Both the position numbers and the translations under genes were made by a program. Below, piece by piece: positions 50,469 to 63,335 of a DNA stretch of 64,000 bases. Every line of letters begins with the position of its first letter. The stretch's first letter is position 1. Origin of the DNA: Rhizophagus irregularis (lineage: Eukaryota; Glomeromycota; Glomeromycetes; Glomerales; Glomeraceae); NCBI RefSeq assembly GCF_026210795.1, contig NC_089445.1, positions 2,976,001 to 3,040,000 on the forward strand. Direction: 5' to 3'. The notes under the pieces were generated by a model. The model saw nothing but the letters and a program-made list of their open reading frames with translations. It made no database searches and was not told the origin of the DNA.

Positions 50469-50515
50469 ACGCGTAACAATGCGTCATAATATAACATATA
50501 TATATTTGCCGATCA
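50469..50515 (-). promoter_or_regulatory. Promoter motifs of the HMG-box-like gene
   Basis: ACGCGT at 50469-50474 is the consensus bound by MBF-type (Mlu cell-cycle box) factors in yeasts. TTGCCGATCA at 50506-50515 is, on the gene's strand, TGATCGGCAA, identical to the motif in both terminal arms of the transposon. An ATATATATAT tract lies between them. Function is inferred. Confidence 0.5.
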
Positions 50516-50699
50516 GTCAGGTGATAAAACGTTATTTCAAAAAATTATATATCTTAATGTAAATTTACAATCTAAACAAATTTATTGTATTATCTCATAG
50601 TAAATCCACCAAATTTTATTGATTTTATTTAATAACAAGATAGAATAAAACAAAAAGAGAAAGTACATGTAAAAAAGTAAATAATAATGTCTAACTACT

Positions 50700-52604
50700 T
50701 TAATTTGCAACATTGCTTTCGTTACTTTCACTATCTTCCGTATCTAGATCCATATTATCTTGCATATTAGGATTTTGAAATAAATTTTTGATCGTTCCTA
50801 GTTTTAAATCAGTCAAAAATATATCGTAATAATAATCTGTAACTTCAAAATTTGAAATGTTAAGACCAGTATTTACTAACTGATCAAGCGTAATCCCAAT
50901 ATTAATTAATTTATATATTCTAAAAGCACTTTTCTTTTGTCGCCGTTCAGTTCTAGTATGAATACCTAATTGGGTGCACATAAAGTTTCGTTCAAATCTT
51001 CTTTGTTCTCTCTCATCATTTGGATGTTTTTCCACTGAAATGATATGTAAATCATTGTAAATATAAACAAGTGACATTCGATGATAAAGCTTATAAGCTT
51101 TAGTAGCAAGCTCAACTTGTTTAGAATGATTTTTTGATCGACCCATTGCGTAATTCTTTCCTTAGCAGACTCTTCATCTGTAATTTGAATTGGTTCTGAA
51201 GTCATAACTTTTAAAGCCTGGTTAAAATTTGTGCGAATTTGGTAGTCTTTAATTTCTACTAAAGTCTTGTTCTCAATGGTTTTTACTACCAAACTATTTA
51301 GACTTTTTCCAAAATTAGAATATTTTTTTTTCTTTTCACTTTCTTGTGATTCTGTTATTTAATTTAAAAAATTCAATCAAATTATAAAAATTAAAATAAA
51401 TTTAGAATTATCAATATTTTAATGTCATTTACCTTTGCTAGCAATAACTTTTTTCTCAAAATTTTCAACTACCATATTACGACCTTTTTTAATATAAGAA
51501 TATAGATTGATTAATTATGGTAAATTTATAATATCAATATATTTTAATAAAACAAATAAATTAATATAAGCCATATAAATAAATATTATTGCTACTTGAA
51601 ATTCTTACCTTCTTCCTTTTTTTTCATAAGAGTTATATTAACTTTATTAATCCAAAGTTCAACAAGTAAATAATATTGATTAAATTTATCCCAAATTGTA
51701 TAAGAAGGTAATGTTTTTTCTGCCCATCGTAATTCTTCTATATCAGTTGATTCTTTAATAAGTTCTTCAAAACCAAATTTTTCATGACAACGTTTATTTA
51801 GTGACTCCCAAACATCATCTGGATTGCTTTCTATCGTAAATCCCATTTGATGTAAATCATTTACAAGTATATTAATATGGTCATTATTTCTTTGTAGTGA
51901 AGTATTATCCTCATCTTCACTATCTGAACTAGAAACTATTGTTGAAGAGCTTTTTGACATATTAATTTGGTCGGATTTTCTTCTGAACTTATTGATTTTT
52001 TTCTATTTGCAATTAAGAATTTCATTAAATTGAATTAATCTTTAAAACGTAAAAACTAAATCTAATATGCATTTACATTTACCTCAAGATTATGATTATA
52101 AATTTGCAATGAATTTAACTCATCATTAAGTTGCTTATTTTTTATTTTTAATTTTTCATAAGTTTTTTCGGCAATTAGCAACTTTTCCTAATATAAAATT
52201 AAATTATAAAGATAAGCTGCTTAAATTAACGTTAATAAACAAGGTTTATTATATATGTAAACCTTACTTGCAATTGATCTATTTTCTTTACATGCTCAAC
52301 ATCGCAATTTTTTTCAGAATCCTAGAAGTTAAATTATTAAAATGATTACCATTTAATACTTTTATTAAAAAATTACAATATATATAATTAAAATATTAAT
52401 TATATGAACCTGATCGGTTATAATATAATTGGAATCTTCAAGGTTAACTGTTATCCTGTCAATACGTTTACCATAAGAAATATTTGCAATATTATCTGTT
52501 ATAGTAACATTACGTAACCGATATTTAGTTCTTCTCCAAATTAGTGATAATGCCTTGCTAATTTGAGTTATGTCATCTTCACTTAAGGTAAATATTTCTG
52601 CCAT
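50700..52604 (-). CDS. Coiled-coil protein of unknown function in the KDZ element
   Basis: I do not recognise this gene. It has about six exons from ATG 52604 to a TAA at 50700. The N-terminus reads MAEIFTLSEDDITQISKALS and continues with RRTKYRLRNV; a Lys/Glu/Leu-rich segment follows (EKLLIAEKTYEKLKIKNKQL, about 52190-52090) that should form a coiled coil. A Ser/Asp-rich linker (SSSDSEDEDN) leads to an acidic/aromatic domain (51900-51600) and a basic, helix-rich C-terminal half with FERNFMCTQLGIHTRTERR, ending in an acidic tail. The reading frame shifts near 51133, within an A6 run: WVDQK in one frame continues as NHSKQVELATKAY in the next. This is either a disabling mutation, a sequencing error or an unrecognised intron. 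Position between the HMG-box-like and transposase genes suggests a transposition accessory role. Confidence 0.55.
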
Positions 52605-52749
52605 ATTTTTGTTATCAATAATACAGACTTGCTTATAATACTCTTAAGAAAAAATAAGGTCATAGTATTTCCTTTTAAAAATTTTTGGTTTTATGTATAT
52701 AATGCATATCCACAATACAAAATATAAAGCTTACCAGTTTAGCTTTTAT

Positions 52750-52885
52750 TTTGAACTTTTAATCAAATAGAGCATAGAGCAAAAAAAATAGACGTGATGT
52801 TTATGGTCAAATAGAGCAAAAAAAAAATAGACGTGATGTTTATGGTCAAATAGAGCAAAAAAAAATAGACGTGATGTTTATTTTA
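52750..52885. repeat. ~42-bp tandem triplicate upstream of the coiled-coil gene
   Basis: Three consecutive copies of a unit containing GTCAAATAGAGCAAAAAAAA and TAGACGTGATGTTTATG, nearly identical, about 150-280 bp upstream of ATG 52604. The GACGTGA core resembles a CRE/ATF-type site (TGACGTCA half-site), which is only suggestive. Confidence 0.85.
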
Positions 52886-52934
52886 TATTCTTAAATGTTT
52901 CACAAAATGATACATATTCTGAAGCATTACGCAC

Positions 52935-53410
52935 CTGTGATAAAAATAGTTTGCTATTTTTAGTATTGAAAAACGCGTTTAACTCAATAAACATTTAAGA
53001 TAATACTAAAAATAGTTTACTATTTTAGTATTGTAAAAACGCGTTTAACTCAATAAACGTTTACTATTTTAGTATTGAAAAACGCGTTTAACTCAATAAA
53101 CATTTAAGATAATACTAAAAATAGTTTACTATTTTAATATTGAAAAACGCGTTTAACTCAATAAACGTTTGAGATAATACTAAAAATAGTTTACTATTTT
53201 AGTATTGAAAAACAGCGTTTAACTCAATAAACATTTAAGATACTACTAAAAATAGTTTACTATTTTAATATTGAAAAAACGCGTTTAATTCAATAATGAG
53301 ATAATACTAAAAACAGTTTACTATTTTAATATTGAAAAACGCGTTTAACTCAATAAACATTTGAGACTATTTTTATATTTTTAGTATTGAAAAAACATGT
53401 TTAATTAGAT
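52935..53410. repeat. ACGCGT-bearing minisatellite (~65-bp unit x8)
   Basis: Units contain TAGTTTACTATTTTAGTATT, GAAAAACGCGTTTAACTCAA, TAAACATTTAAGATAATACT and AAAAATAG. ACGCGT is intact at 52973, 53039, 53082, 53147, 53279 and 53339. It is altered to AGCGTT at 53213 and ACATGT at 53395. Flanking CTATTTTTAGTATT and AATACTAAAAATAG are inverses, so every junction can form a hairpin. It lies 370-800 bp upstream of the coiled-coil gene and may serve as an enhancer or as a structural element. Confidence 0.9.
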
Positions 53411-56400
53411 ATCAGACAATAAACTTGTCCCAGATTTATTAGATTTATTTGAGATGATACTAAAATTAGTAAACTATTTTTATTACAGGTGTAAAATTAT
53501 TTACTACATATTCCAATCTGCAAACATGGTAAATTTTTTGTAGACATTTGTACAGCTTTTTAAATGATTATTTTAACAAAATATTGCTAATGTTTCTTTT
53601 TTTCTAGATTTTAGGTATTTCTTTAGAAGCAATATTGACATTTTGAAAGAATTTAGACTAAAATATTTTTTTTTGTTGCTTCTTTTAATAGAATGTCAAA
53701 TAACATTTTATTTTATATTTGAACATTTCTATATATGTATTTCTACATTTCAAAGGTATATACCAAAATGTTTTTTTGTTTTTGAATGAAAAGTTAGCTA
53801 ATGTTTGTAGGACTACAGAATTTAAGCATGTGAATTTTATTGTTCTTTTACCTTTTAGACATAATTACTTTTTAATCTTGTTATTTTTTATCTTTGGAAT
53901 GTGATTTTTGTTGTTCTTCATCTTTGGGAGTAATCATTTTTTTTTTTAATATTACATTAAAAAAATATAATTTGACCAGTACTCTAAATTATCTCTAAAT
54001 AAATGTTTATCAAAATGTAAATGCATGAATGAATTACTGAAATAGCTATAATATTAGTATCTATATCATTGATTTACCTTATCACTATTTTCGCATTTTT
54101 TATTAATTAAAATATTTTTATTTTTAATAAAATTTCGCTCAAAAACATATAAAAAATTTTAACACAAAAAAATTTTTTTCTGGGGTCTGAAGACCCCCCA
54201 GACCCCCTCCTTAGGCCTTTTTTTTTTTTATCATTTATTAATTTTTTTTCTCAAATTTATTATTATTATTTTTAATTTTTTATTATTTATTTACATTTCT
54301 TATTCATTGTAAAACGTGAAAGCTACAATAAAATAAAAATAAGTAATAATATTATTAGTATAGTAATATTATTCATATATACAGTTCTTAAAAAAAGTAA
54401 TCAGAACTATAAAAAATGCAAAAAATAAAGAATCATAATTAGAATACCTTTAAATTTTGCAAATTTGTTAAAATTTTAAAAAATACTTAAATACTTACTT
54501 AAATATTGTCAATCTGCCTATATTTTTATTAAAAAAACTATAAACATAAAGGGTTAATTTATTGAAAAATTTGTTTTGCTAGTTTTTTATTAAATTAAAA
54601 TTAAAATTGACTCAAAATTTAAATTTTTAAAATTAAGATAAATTTAAATATATTAAACTTAAATTAATATTTTTTTTATTTATTTATTTTGAAAATTATT
54701 GATTAAAACTAAATATAAATGTTGATCATCATGATTAATTTTAATATATTAAACTTAAATTAATAATTTTTTTTTTATTTATTTTGAAAATTATTGATTA
54801 AAACTAAATATAAATGTTGATCATCATGATATTTTCAATAACTATCAAATAATAAAGTGTTAAACTTTTTTTAATAAAATTGATAGTATAAATCAAAATT
54901 TTAATTATTCAATTTTTAATAAACTGGCAAATTGAATGCTTTATAAAAATTTAATATTTTTCATAGCTTAAATTTTTAACAAATTTTTTTTCAAGATAGA
55001 AGGTTGAAATTTTATACACATAAAGTTTGTAACTTTGTATATTTAATAACAAATTTATAAAATTTGAAGAAGCCCTAATCACCAGTTTTTTATTTTTTTG
55101 CATTTTTTTTTGTAATTCTAATTTCTAAATACTTTTTTTGAGGAATGTAAATAGGTTTTTGTTAATTGTATATTTATAAAATGTATTGCATATTATTATA
55201 CATTACTGTACATCATCATACATTGGTCACTATATAATGCATATTTTCTTTATGCTTAAAATAGACAACATTAATACTAATGCATATGATTATAAGTTTT
55301 CTAGTCAATCCTTTTTAAAAAATTTTAACCAGGCTTTTATTTTTTTTAATAAGTATTAGGGTAGTATGGTTTTGTTTAATAAATTTGTTAGAGAATTTTT
55401 TTAAGAATTATTTCATTGGAATTTTTTTTAGGAATTTGTTTTACTAATAGTTCTTTTGTCAGAAGATAAATTTTATAATTTGAATAAATTTATAATTTTA
55501 ATTATTGTTTTAATAAATATTAAAAAATAAATTACTAATATGTGAAAAAATCAAAAAAAGGATACAAATTTAAAAACAGTTTGTAATGAGTAAAAAAAAT
55601 GCTTTTTATAGCAATTATTGTTATACTTCTAATCTTTTTAAAGGTTTCTGCTATCTATTTTGTAATTGATATCTTTATATACCACAATAAAAAAAGCAAA
55701 GACAAATTGTCTATTGTCCATATAGCTTATTTATTAGAATTCTATTTTAGCTTAAATTCTTTTAATTTTATCTTTAGTTAATCTGTTATGTAATTTAATT
55801 TTATTTTCATTATCTATTTCAGATTTTTTTTAATTTTATTTCATAATAATATTTTTTAATTTATCTTTAATTAATTATTAATAACCTTTTTTGTATTATT
55901 TAGTTTCAGATTTTTTTTAATTTTACTAATTTTATTATATTTGTAATTTATTATTTTCTTAAATTTATAGTTAATTTACCTGAATAATTCTTTTAAATTA
56001 TTTTAGCATTTTTATTTTTATTTTTATGACACTTTTATTTTATTTTTTTAACTCCATTTATTTAATTTTATTTAATTAAATTTATTTACTGTTTAATAAT
56101 TTTAAAAATACTAATATCTTCATAATAAAAAAATCAACATTAAAGGAAAAAAAATTAGTATTTTAAATTTGAATATTAGGAATTTAAATGCATATTATTT
56201 AGTGTGTTAAAAGCATATTTTTCATACAATAATTACTAGTAATTTAATCAGTTGATAATTATTATTTAATAAATAGATAAAAGTTTATTAAATATATCTA
56301 AATTTGAGTTTTATAGCAAGTTTACTTTTTTTGTTATCTAAAATATGGCTGCTTTAGCTTGGATGCAAAAGTATTGATCTTGACCAATCAGATGGTATTT

Positions 56401-56866
56401 TCTTGACACATCAAGGAATTTCTTATAATTCCTAGTACCCATTAAAATTTAAAACCTTGATCTTTTATTTTTATTAATTAAAAAAGGCATTTGAATGCCA
56501 TCATTTAAAAAAATAAATTATACAGATATATCATTAAATAAATTTTTTTCTAAGTATTTTTTAACAAATAATAATAAATAACAATGAGTTCACATAATAA
56601 TAATCATTATTGAAATTTTTTTAATTTTTTTTTCTAATAGTATAAACTGGTATGCAAGAAAAATTCATACAAAATTTTCTTTTTTTATAATATATAATAC
56701 AATAATATGTATAAATTTATTGTTGTGTATACTATGCTAAATATTCAAATAAATCACAAAATGAAAAAGTAAAAATGTCCAACTGAGGTAAAAGTTCTGG
56801 TATCCACCTCTTTCAATATTTTTATAATCATTATATTATTACTTCTTTCTGTTCTTTAATTTTATC
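53411..56866. other. Spacer inside the KDZ element
   Basis: No gene is supported. The stretch is AT-rich with a GC hairpin at 54181-54215 and a direct repeat at about 54649-54733 and 54745-54831 (shared TGAAAATTATTGATTAAAAC and ATAAATGTTGATCATCATGA). Frames such as 53719-53904 and 55599-55781 are translations of T-rich sequence. Confidence 0.5.
54181..54215. other. GC-rich hairpin in AT-rich DNA
   Basis: GGGGTCTGAAGACCCC is a perfect inverted repeat with a 2-bp centre, and its second half is repeated as CAGACCCCCTCC. It is the most GC-rich short tract of the spacer. It might be the end signal or terminal hairpin of a degraded element, for example of Helitron type, but no CTRR end was found next to it. 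Confidence 0.5.
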
Positions 56867-59800
56867 TTAATCTTCATTTTCCTCTTCTTTATTTTCTTTT
56901 TCTTCACTCTCCTCTTCTTCACTCTCCTCTTCTTCATTTTCTTCTTCCTTATCCTCTACTTCCTCATTCTCTTCTTCATATCTTTCTTCTTCATCTTCCT
57001 CAATAAAGTTAAAATCCTCATCATAAATAATATTTTGATTATTATCATCGTCTCCAAAAATCTTATTTTTCATATTTTTAGCTATTTCTAAATTTAATGA
57101 TATCTTATCTAACTCTTTCATTAAATTGCAATATATTCCATCCTAAAATAATAAAATTTATTAATTTATTAATAAAGTAATTCAATCATATAAATTTATT
57201 TACCTTTTTTTCCTGAAATTTAATAGCTTTTTCAATGAGTTCCTTTTGTTCTAACCAAAAAATAACAAGTCTTGTAATTTCAGATTTGACAAGTTCTTGC
57301 TCTTCTTTACTTCTATTAAGGTTATTGAAATTTTGTATTGCATTGTACATAATAATTCGTGGTATATTGCAATTTTCATCTAAAATAATATCTAGTGATA
57401 TCCAAAAATTAGATTGATTATCTAAAACATTCTTGATTGATGCTGTTAGATATTTTTTCTTTTGTGTAGACGATAAAAATTCTCTTGTTTGATTATAATT
57501 TTCAATTGTCTTATTTATATTGGTTAATGCATTAGCATTCAAATTTTTAATTTTTGATGCTAACTTTTGACCTTTTAAAAATAATATTATAATTAATATA
57601 TAATTAACAATTTATACATTACATATAAAAAAATTTTATTACCTTTGTGAAATTCATTATATAAATAAGATGAATTGAATAAATATTCATTTCTTTCTTT
57701 TCTCAATCCATCAATAAATTTAGATAGTTGATTAATACAATAAAATTCAAGATATGCACTATATTTTGAATCCATAGGATCCCACCGATGTGTTTTAGGT
57801 ATACTTAATGATATTTCATAATTTTCAATTTTTTTAAGTATATTATCATGTTTTTTTCTTAAAAGTTCTTTCTTCTTTATATTATTAATCTTTGTAGTTT
57901 CAATGCTAATAGTAGAATTATAAAATTTTAGTATTCTATTAATAATTGCAAATTATTACAATATATAATGCAATACACTAACTTAATACTTCTTAATTCC
58001 ATTAATAATTCAAAGTATGCATGTTCTCCTTCTAAATGATGCTTAAATGCTAATGGTAAAAAAATATTAGTTATATACAATCTAACATATTTTAATAATA
58101 ATATTTATACTGTACCATATTCAGAAGTCTTTTGTTTTTCTATTGTTTCTTCAATTAACTTGAAATCTATATTATGTTGTTGATTTAGAAGACTTAATTT
58201 TTCTAATGATTCATGTTCTACTTTTTTTGCATTTTTGTATCTCTTGAACAGATTATTTGCTATAATAAATAAATAATAATTAGTAATTTACTTTTAGAAA
58301 ATAATTATAATCGATAATATACATTTCAAACCTAATTTTTCTACAGATTTTTGATAATGAAATTCAAGTGCTGTTCCTATAATATCCAATCTATGACCAA
58401 ATTTCATATATTTAGTAGTTTTGGCAAATTTGCCAAGGTAAGACCACAATCTCTCCAGTGATTCACCATCAGTAAGACCTACTGATTTAATTACCCTTGG
58501 ATGGTATTTTTGTTGGCATTTTGATGTATGGGCATATGCATGAAATATAGAAACTGCCCATGTAAATCTTTCATGATAAGGGTAAAGGATATTGTTTGGA
58601 TTGGCAATATGAGCATCAAGAAAACAAGCAATATCATATAAAAATATAAATTTCTGATTTGATTTTGAAAATTGCTGTTGAAAATGATCAATTAAACATT
58701 CTGCTAGAACATATCTAATTAAATTATTTAATAATTATTAAATTAATATGAATAATAATATTATAATAGTCAAATTTATTTATTACCTTTCACCCATATT
58801 ACGCAAATTTAAAAATTTTAAGGGAATTCCATGCCGACATGTACTTCCAAATATTCCTGTATCATCTAAATGTTTAAATTTTTGAAGAGATTTTATTTGG
58901 TTAGTGGCCTTAAAATTGGATTCACATGATGTTGGCCCGGTCTATTTTTTTAAAATAAATAAATAAATAAATAAATAAAAATTAAAAATCTTATATATGT
59001 TAATAAATATATTAACAACTTATATAGCTTATAAATAAATTAATATTTACCTCGGATTTATTGTTATTATTCATTAAGTGAATATTAGTAGTTGAAGCTT
59101 GATTATTTGATAACAACCAACATCTAAAATTATCTTCAGAAATAATAAATCTATCATTAACTAATCGATTTTCAACATCATTTCCCGCACTTTTTAATCT
59201 TTTTAGCTGAAAGTTTCCATCAAATGCTATAATAGTATTTGAATTTTCTTCATTTGGCCAAATAAAAGTTGTAAAAATATTATAGTTAGCTTTTATTAAT
59301 TATATTGATTAATGTTTTAATAAAATATTGGTCTAAAGAATGAATATAATATTTTTATACTATAAATATGAATTATTTATTTTGTTATAAATAAGTAAAA
59401 ATAAAAATATACTTGTGGACATGCAGGACATCCAAACTCATTATCATTATTTTTATAAGCTTTTCTAAAATTAGTCTGAATTCTTGATTTCAATCCAAGA
59501 TATTGATGAAATGAAGAAATAAATGAATGATATATATTCTACAAATTATATAAAATTAGAATTATTACAATAAAATTTTAATATATAAAGCTGAAAAACT
59601 TACTTGTGTTATAATTTGTTTACTTTGTAATGCTTTTAAAACTTTGCAAAATGCCAAATATGGCACATGTGCTTCAAAAAGTAATTTATAATAAAGTTCA
59701 AATACTTCAAAATCAAAAGCAAGTGAAGGGTTGCAAGGTGTTGCAGGAAATAATCCATTTTTGATTAATGAATTTACATTTCCATCACATGCTGGAAGCT

Positions 59801-60653
59801 GAATATAAAACCATCCTAAAATATAAACAATTAGAATTATAAATTATTAAATAACTGAAGTTTAGAAAAATTAAAGTTACTTTAGTTACCTTTTAATGTA
59901 ATTGTTAAAATTCTAATTATAGAATGCTCACAATTTCCTTCACATAATTGTGGCAATTTTACATCATTTGATTGAATTTGAAAATTTTCAAATATAAGAG
60001 TACGATGAAATAAATTGACCTTGTGATGAAAAATATTAAAACATGAATTACAATAAAATATTTTTGTTCCACAATCCAAGCACCTTAATACAGCCAAATT
60101 ATTACAATTAATGCAAGTTGCATTGCTTGGAATTGCTTCATTTTCTAACATAATATTATAAATATCATCCATCCCCATTTTCCAATTTGTTGAAAGTGTA
60201 ATTTGTCTTTGTTGATAACTAATATTTTTGTGATTGGATTTATTATCAGCAAATTCTATTTCACCAGTATTTTCATATTCATCATTCTTTGCTTCTAAAA
60301 TTTGCTTAACTTGAAGTTTTGTATAACTGGATGCTTTATACTTATTTATTCCTTTAGAAAATTTATTGTTTATAACTCTTCCAGCATCTTTATTATTAAA
60401 GGAAACTCTATAAGGTCTATAAAATTTTGGTCCTTTAAATGTAAAATAAAGCGGAAAATTGTTATTACATCTTAAAAAATTTAAACTTTAATTATATTGA
60501 CTGACCTTTTTTTGTTTTAGTATTAAGAGTATTTTTCTCAAAATTCATAGAATTTATCTCTTTAACCTTAAATTTAATAAATAAAGATGTTTATATTAGT
60601 ATTCATAAATTATTTTTAACATTATTAAAACATACTTTGTTGAAATCTGACAT
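56867..60653 (-). CDS. KDZ (Kyakuja-Dileera-Zisupton) transposase
   Basis: Cut-and-paste transposase of the RNase-H-fold KDZ superfamily. About 13 short exons on the minus strand, roughly 940 aa, from ATG 60653 to a stop at 56867. An N-terminal basic region is followed by a cysteine cluster (60100-59950: CINCNNLAVLRCLDC, YCNSC, then paired His) like the CxC domains tied to KDZ transposases. Next come GWFYIQLPACDG and GLFPATPCNPSLAFDF (59815-59740), CPACPQ (about 59415), AFDGNFQLKRLK (about 59220, probable first catalytic Asp), TGIFGSTCRHG (58850), FLYDIACFLDAHI (58620), FHAYAHTSKCQQKYHP (58540-58495) and GLTDGESLERLWSYL (58475-58430). All are hallmark blocks in the family order. The C-terminus is a coiled region and an almost pure Glu tail (57010-56870). 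One intron boundary (about 59412-59285) is unclear. I see no definite stop or frameshift, so it may be functional. Confidence 0.9.
58952..58980. repeat. (AAAT)n microsatellite in a KDZ intron
   Basis: Consecutive AAATAAAT repeats in the intron following the AFDGNFQLKR exon. No functional sign. Confidence 0.8.
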
Positions 60654-60720
60654 TTTATTAATTAAAAAAAATCGAAAAAGATCAATTATTAAGATAATCT
60701 CTTTATATGATATTAATGAA

Positions 60721-60730
60721 TGATCGGCAA
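60721..60730 (-). promoter_or_regulatory. TGATCGGCAA motif upstream of the transposase gene
   Basis: Exact copy of the 10-mer found in both terminal arms (46365-46374; inverse at 63451-63460) and, inverted, upstream of the HMG-box-like gene (50506-50515). It lies about 68 bp upstream of ATG 60653. It could be a site through which an element-encoded protein binds both the ends and the promoters; this is inference. Confidence 0.5.
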
Positions 60731-60889
60731 ACAAAAATGCAAATCCAACTGTTACCTACGTAAATGATCATAAGATTAATATGAATTATGGAAAATGATA
60801 TATGAATGTAGTCTATTTAATTAAGATACAACATATAGATAAAAATAATCTCTAATAATTAAATCCAAAAATGTGAGGCAACTCAAGTA

Positions 60890-63335
60890 ATGAAGACAAA
60901 ATGTTTTTAAAATTATGAAAACACAAGTTACAAGGATACAATATCTTCAAATTATTACAAGGATAAAAATATCCTCAAAATTATGAGGATAGCAATATCA
61001 TTAAAATTACAAGGACAAAAATGGCCTCAAATTTACAAGTACAGCAATGTATATTCTCAAAATCTACAAGTACAACAATGTTCTCAAAATTATAAGGATA
61101 GCAATATTATCAAAATTATAAAGACAAAAATGTCCTCAATATTATGAGGACAGCAATATCATCAAAATTATGAGAACAATAATATATATTATCAAAATTA
61201 TGAGGACTAAAATGTTCTCATTACAAGGACATCAAATTTATAAGGACAACAATGTCTCAAAATTATGGGGACAGCAATATCATTAAAATTATAAGAACAA
61301 AAACATCCTCAAATTACAAGGATAAAAATGTCCTCAAATTATGAGAATAGCAATAACATTAATATTATGAGGACAATAATATCATCAAAATTATGAGGAC
61401 AAAAATGTCCTCAAAATTATAAGGACAAAAATGTCCTCAAAATTATAAGGACAAAAATGTCCTCAAAATTATGAGGATAGCAATATCATCAAAATTATGA
61501 GAACAATAATATATATTATCAAAATTATGAGGACTAAAATGTCCTTAAATTGCAAGGACATCAAATTTATAAGGACAGCAATGTATGTTCTAAATCTACA
61601 AAAACAACAATGTCTCAAAATTATGGGGACAGCAATATCATTAAAATTATAAGGACAACAACATCCTCAAATTACAAGGACAAAAATGTCCTCAAATTAT
61701 GAGAACAGCAATAACATTAATATTATGAGGACAATAATATCATCAAAATTATGAGGACAAAAATGTCCTCAAAATTATGAGGATAGCAATATCATCAAAA
61801 TTATGAGAACAAAAATGTCCTCAAAATTATGAGGATAGCAATATCATCAAAATTATGAGGACAAAAATGTCCTCAAAATTATGAGGACATCAAATTTATA
61901 AGGACAACAATGTATGTTCTAAATCTACAAAAACAACAATGTCTCAAAATTATGGGGACAGCAATATCATTAAAATTATAAGGACAACAACATCCTCAAA
62001 TTACAAGGACAAAAATGTCCTCAAATTATGAGAACAGCAATAACATTAATATTATGAGGACAATAATATCATCAAAATTATGAGGACAAAAATGTCCTAA
62101 AAATTATGAGGATAGCAATATCATCAAAATTATGAGGACAAAAATGTCCTCAAAATTATGAGGATAGCAATATCATCAAAATTATGAGGACAAAAATGTC
62201 CTCAAAATTATGAGGATAGCAATATCATCAAAATTATGAGAACAATAATATATATTATCAAAATTATGAGGACTAAAATGTCCTTAAATTGCAAGGACAT
62301 CAAATTTATAAGGACAACAATGTATGTTCTAAATCTACAAAAACAACAATGTCTCAAAATTATGGGGACAGCAATATCATTAAAATTATATGGACAACAA
62401 CATCCTCAAATTACAAGGACAAAAATGTCCTCAAATTATGAGAACAGCAATAACATTAATATTATGAGGAAAATAATATCATCAAAATTATGAGGACAAA
62501 AATGTCCTCAAAATTATGAGGACAACAATATCATCCAAATTATGAGGACAAAAATATCATCAAAATTATGAGGACAAAATATCATGAGAACAAAAATGTT
62601 CTCAAATTTACAAGGACAACAATGTATGTATGTTCTCAAAATTTACAAGGACAACAATGTTCTCAAAATTATAAGAATAGCAATATTATCAAAATTACAA
62701 GGACAAAAATGTCCTCAAACTTATAAGAACAGTAGAGGACAGCAATATCATTAAAATTACGAGAACAATAATATTATCAAAATTATGAGGACAAATATGT
62801 CAGGACATCAAATTTATAAGGACAACAATGCATGTTCTCAAAATCCACAAAGACAACAATGTCCTGAGGACAGCAAAATCTTCAAAATTATAAGGACAAG
62901 AATGTCCTCAAATTACAAGAACAAAAATGTCCTCAAATTTACAAGGGCAATGGTATTCTCAAAATTTACAAGGACAACAGTGTCCTCAATATTTACAAGG
63001 ACAACGATGTCCTCAATATTATGAGGTCAAACATGTCCTCAACTTACAAGGACAACAATGTCCTCAAGATTATGAGGACAAACATGTCCTCAAAATTTAC
63101 AAGGACAACAATGTTCTCGGACAAATATGTCCTCAAAATTTACAAGGACAGCAATGTCCTCAAGATTACGAGGACAAAAATGTCCTCAAAATTTACAAGG
63201 ACAGCAATGTCCTCAAGATTATGAGGACAAAAATCTCTTCAAAATTTACAAGGACAACAATGCCCTCAAAATTATGAGGACAAAAATGTCCTCAAATTTA
63301 TTAAGACAATAATGTCCTTAAGTTACGAGGATAAA
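60890..63335. repeat. Right minisatellite arm, inverse of the left arm
   Basis: Tandem units such as TTACAAGGACAACAATGTCC and TTATGAGGACAAAAATGTCC, each with a GGACA...TGTCC hairpin core. A higher-order block of about 360-400 bp (with GCAATAACATTAATATTATG and AATGTATGTTCTAAATCTAC) recurs at about 61340, 61700, 62030 and 62450. The outermost 350 bp (62950-63310) match the regular 53-bp dimer of the left arm in inverse orientation. Long plus-strand frames here are repeat artefacts. Confidence 0.95.

Noticed and set aside
55599-55781. Hydrophobic 60-aa frame
   Set aside because: Low-complexity AT-rich DNA, no conserved feature or gene context.
62236-63312. Long plus-strand frames near the right end
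   Set aside because: Same minisatellite in inverse orientation; not genes.
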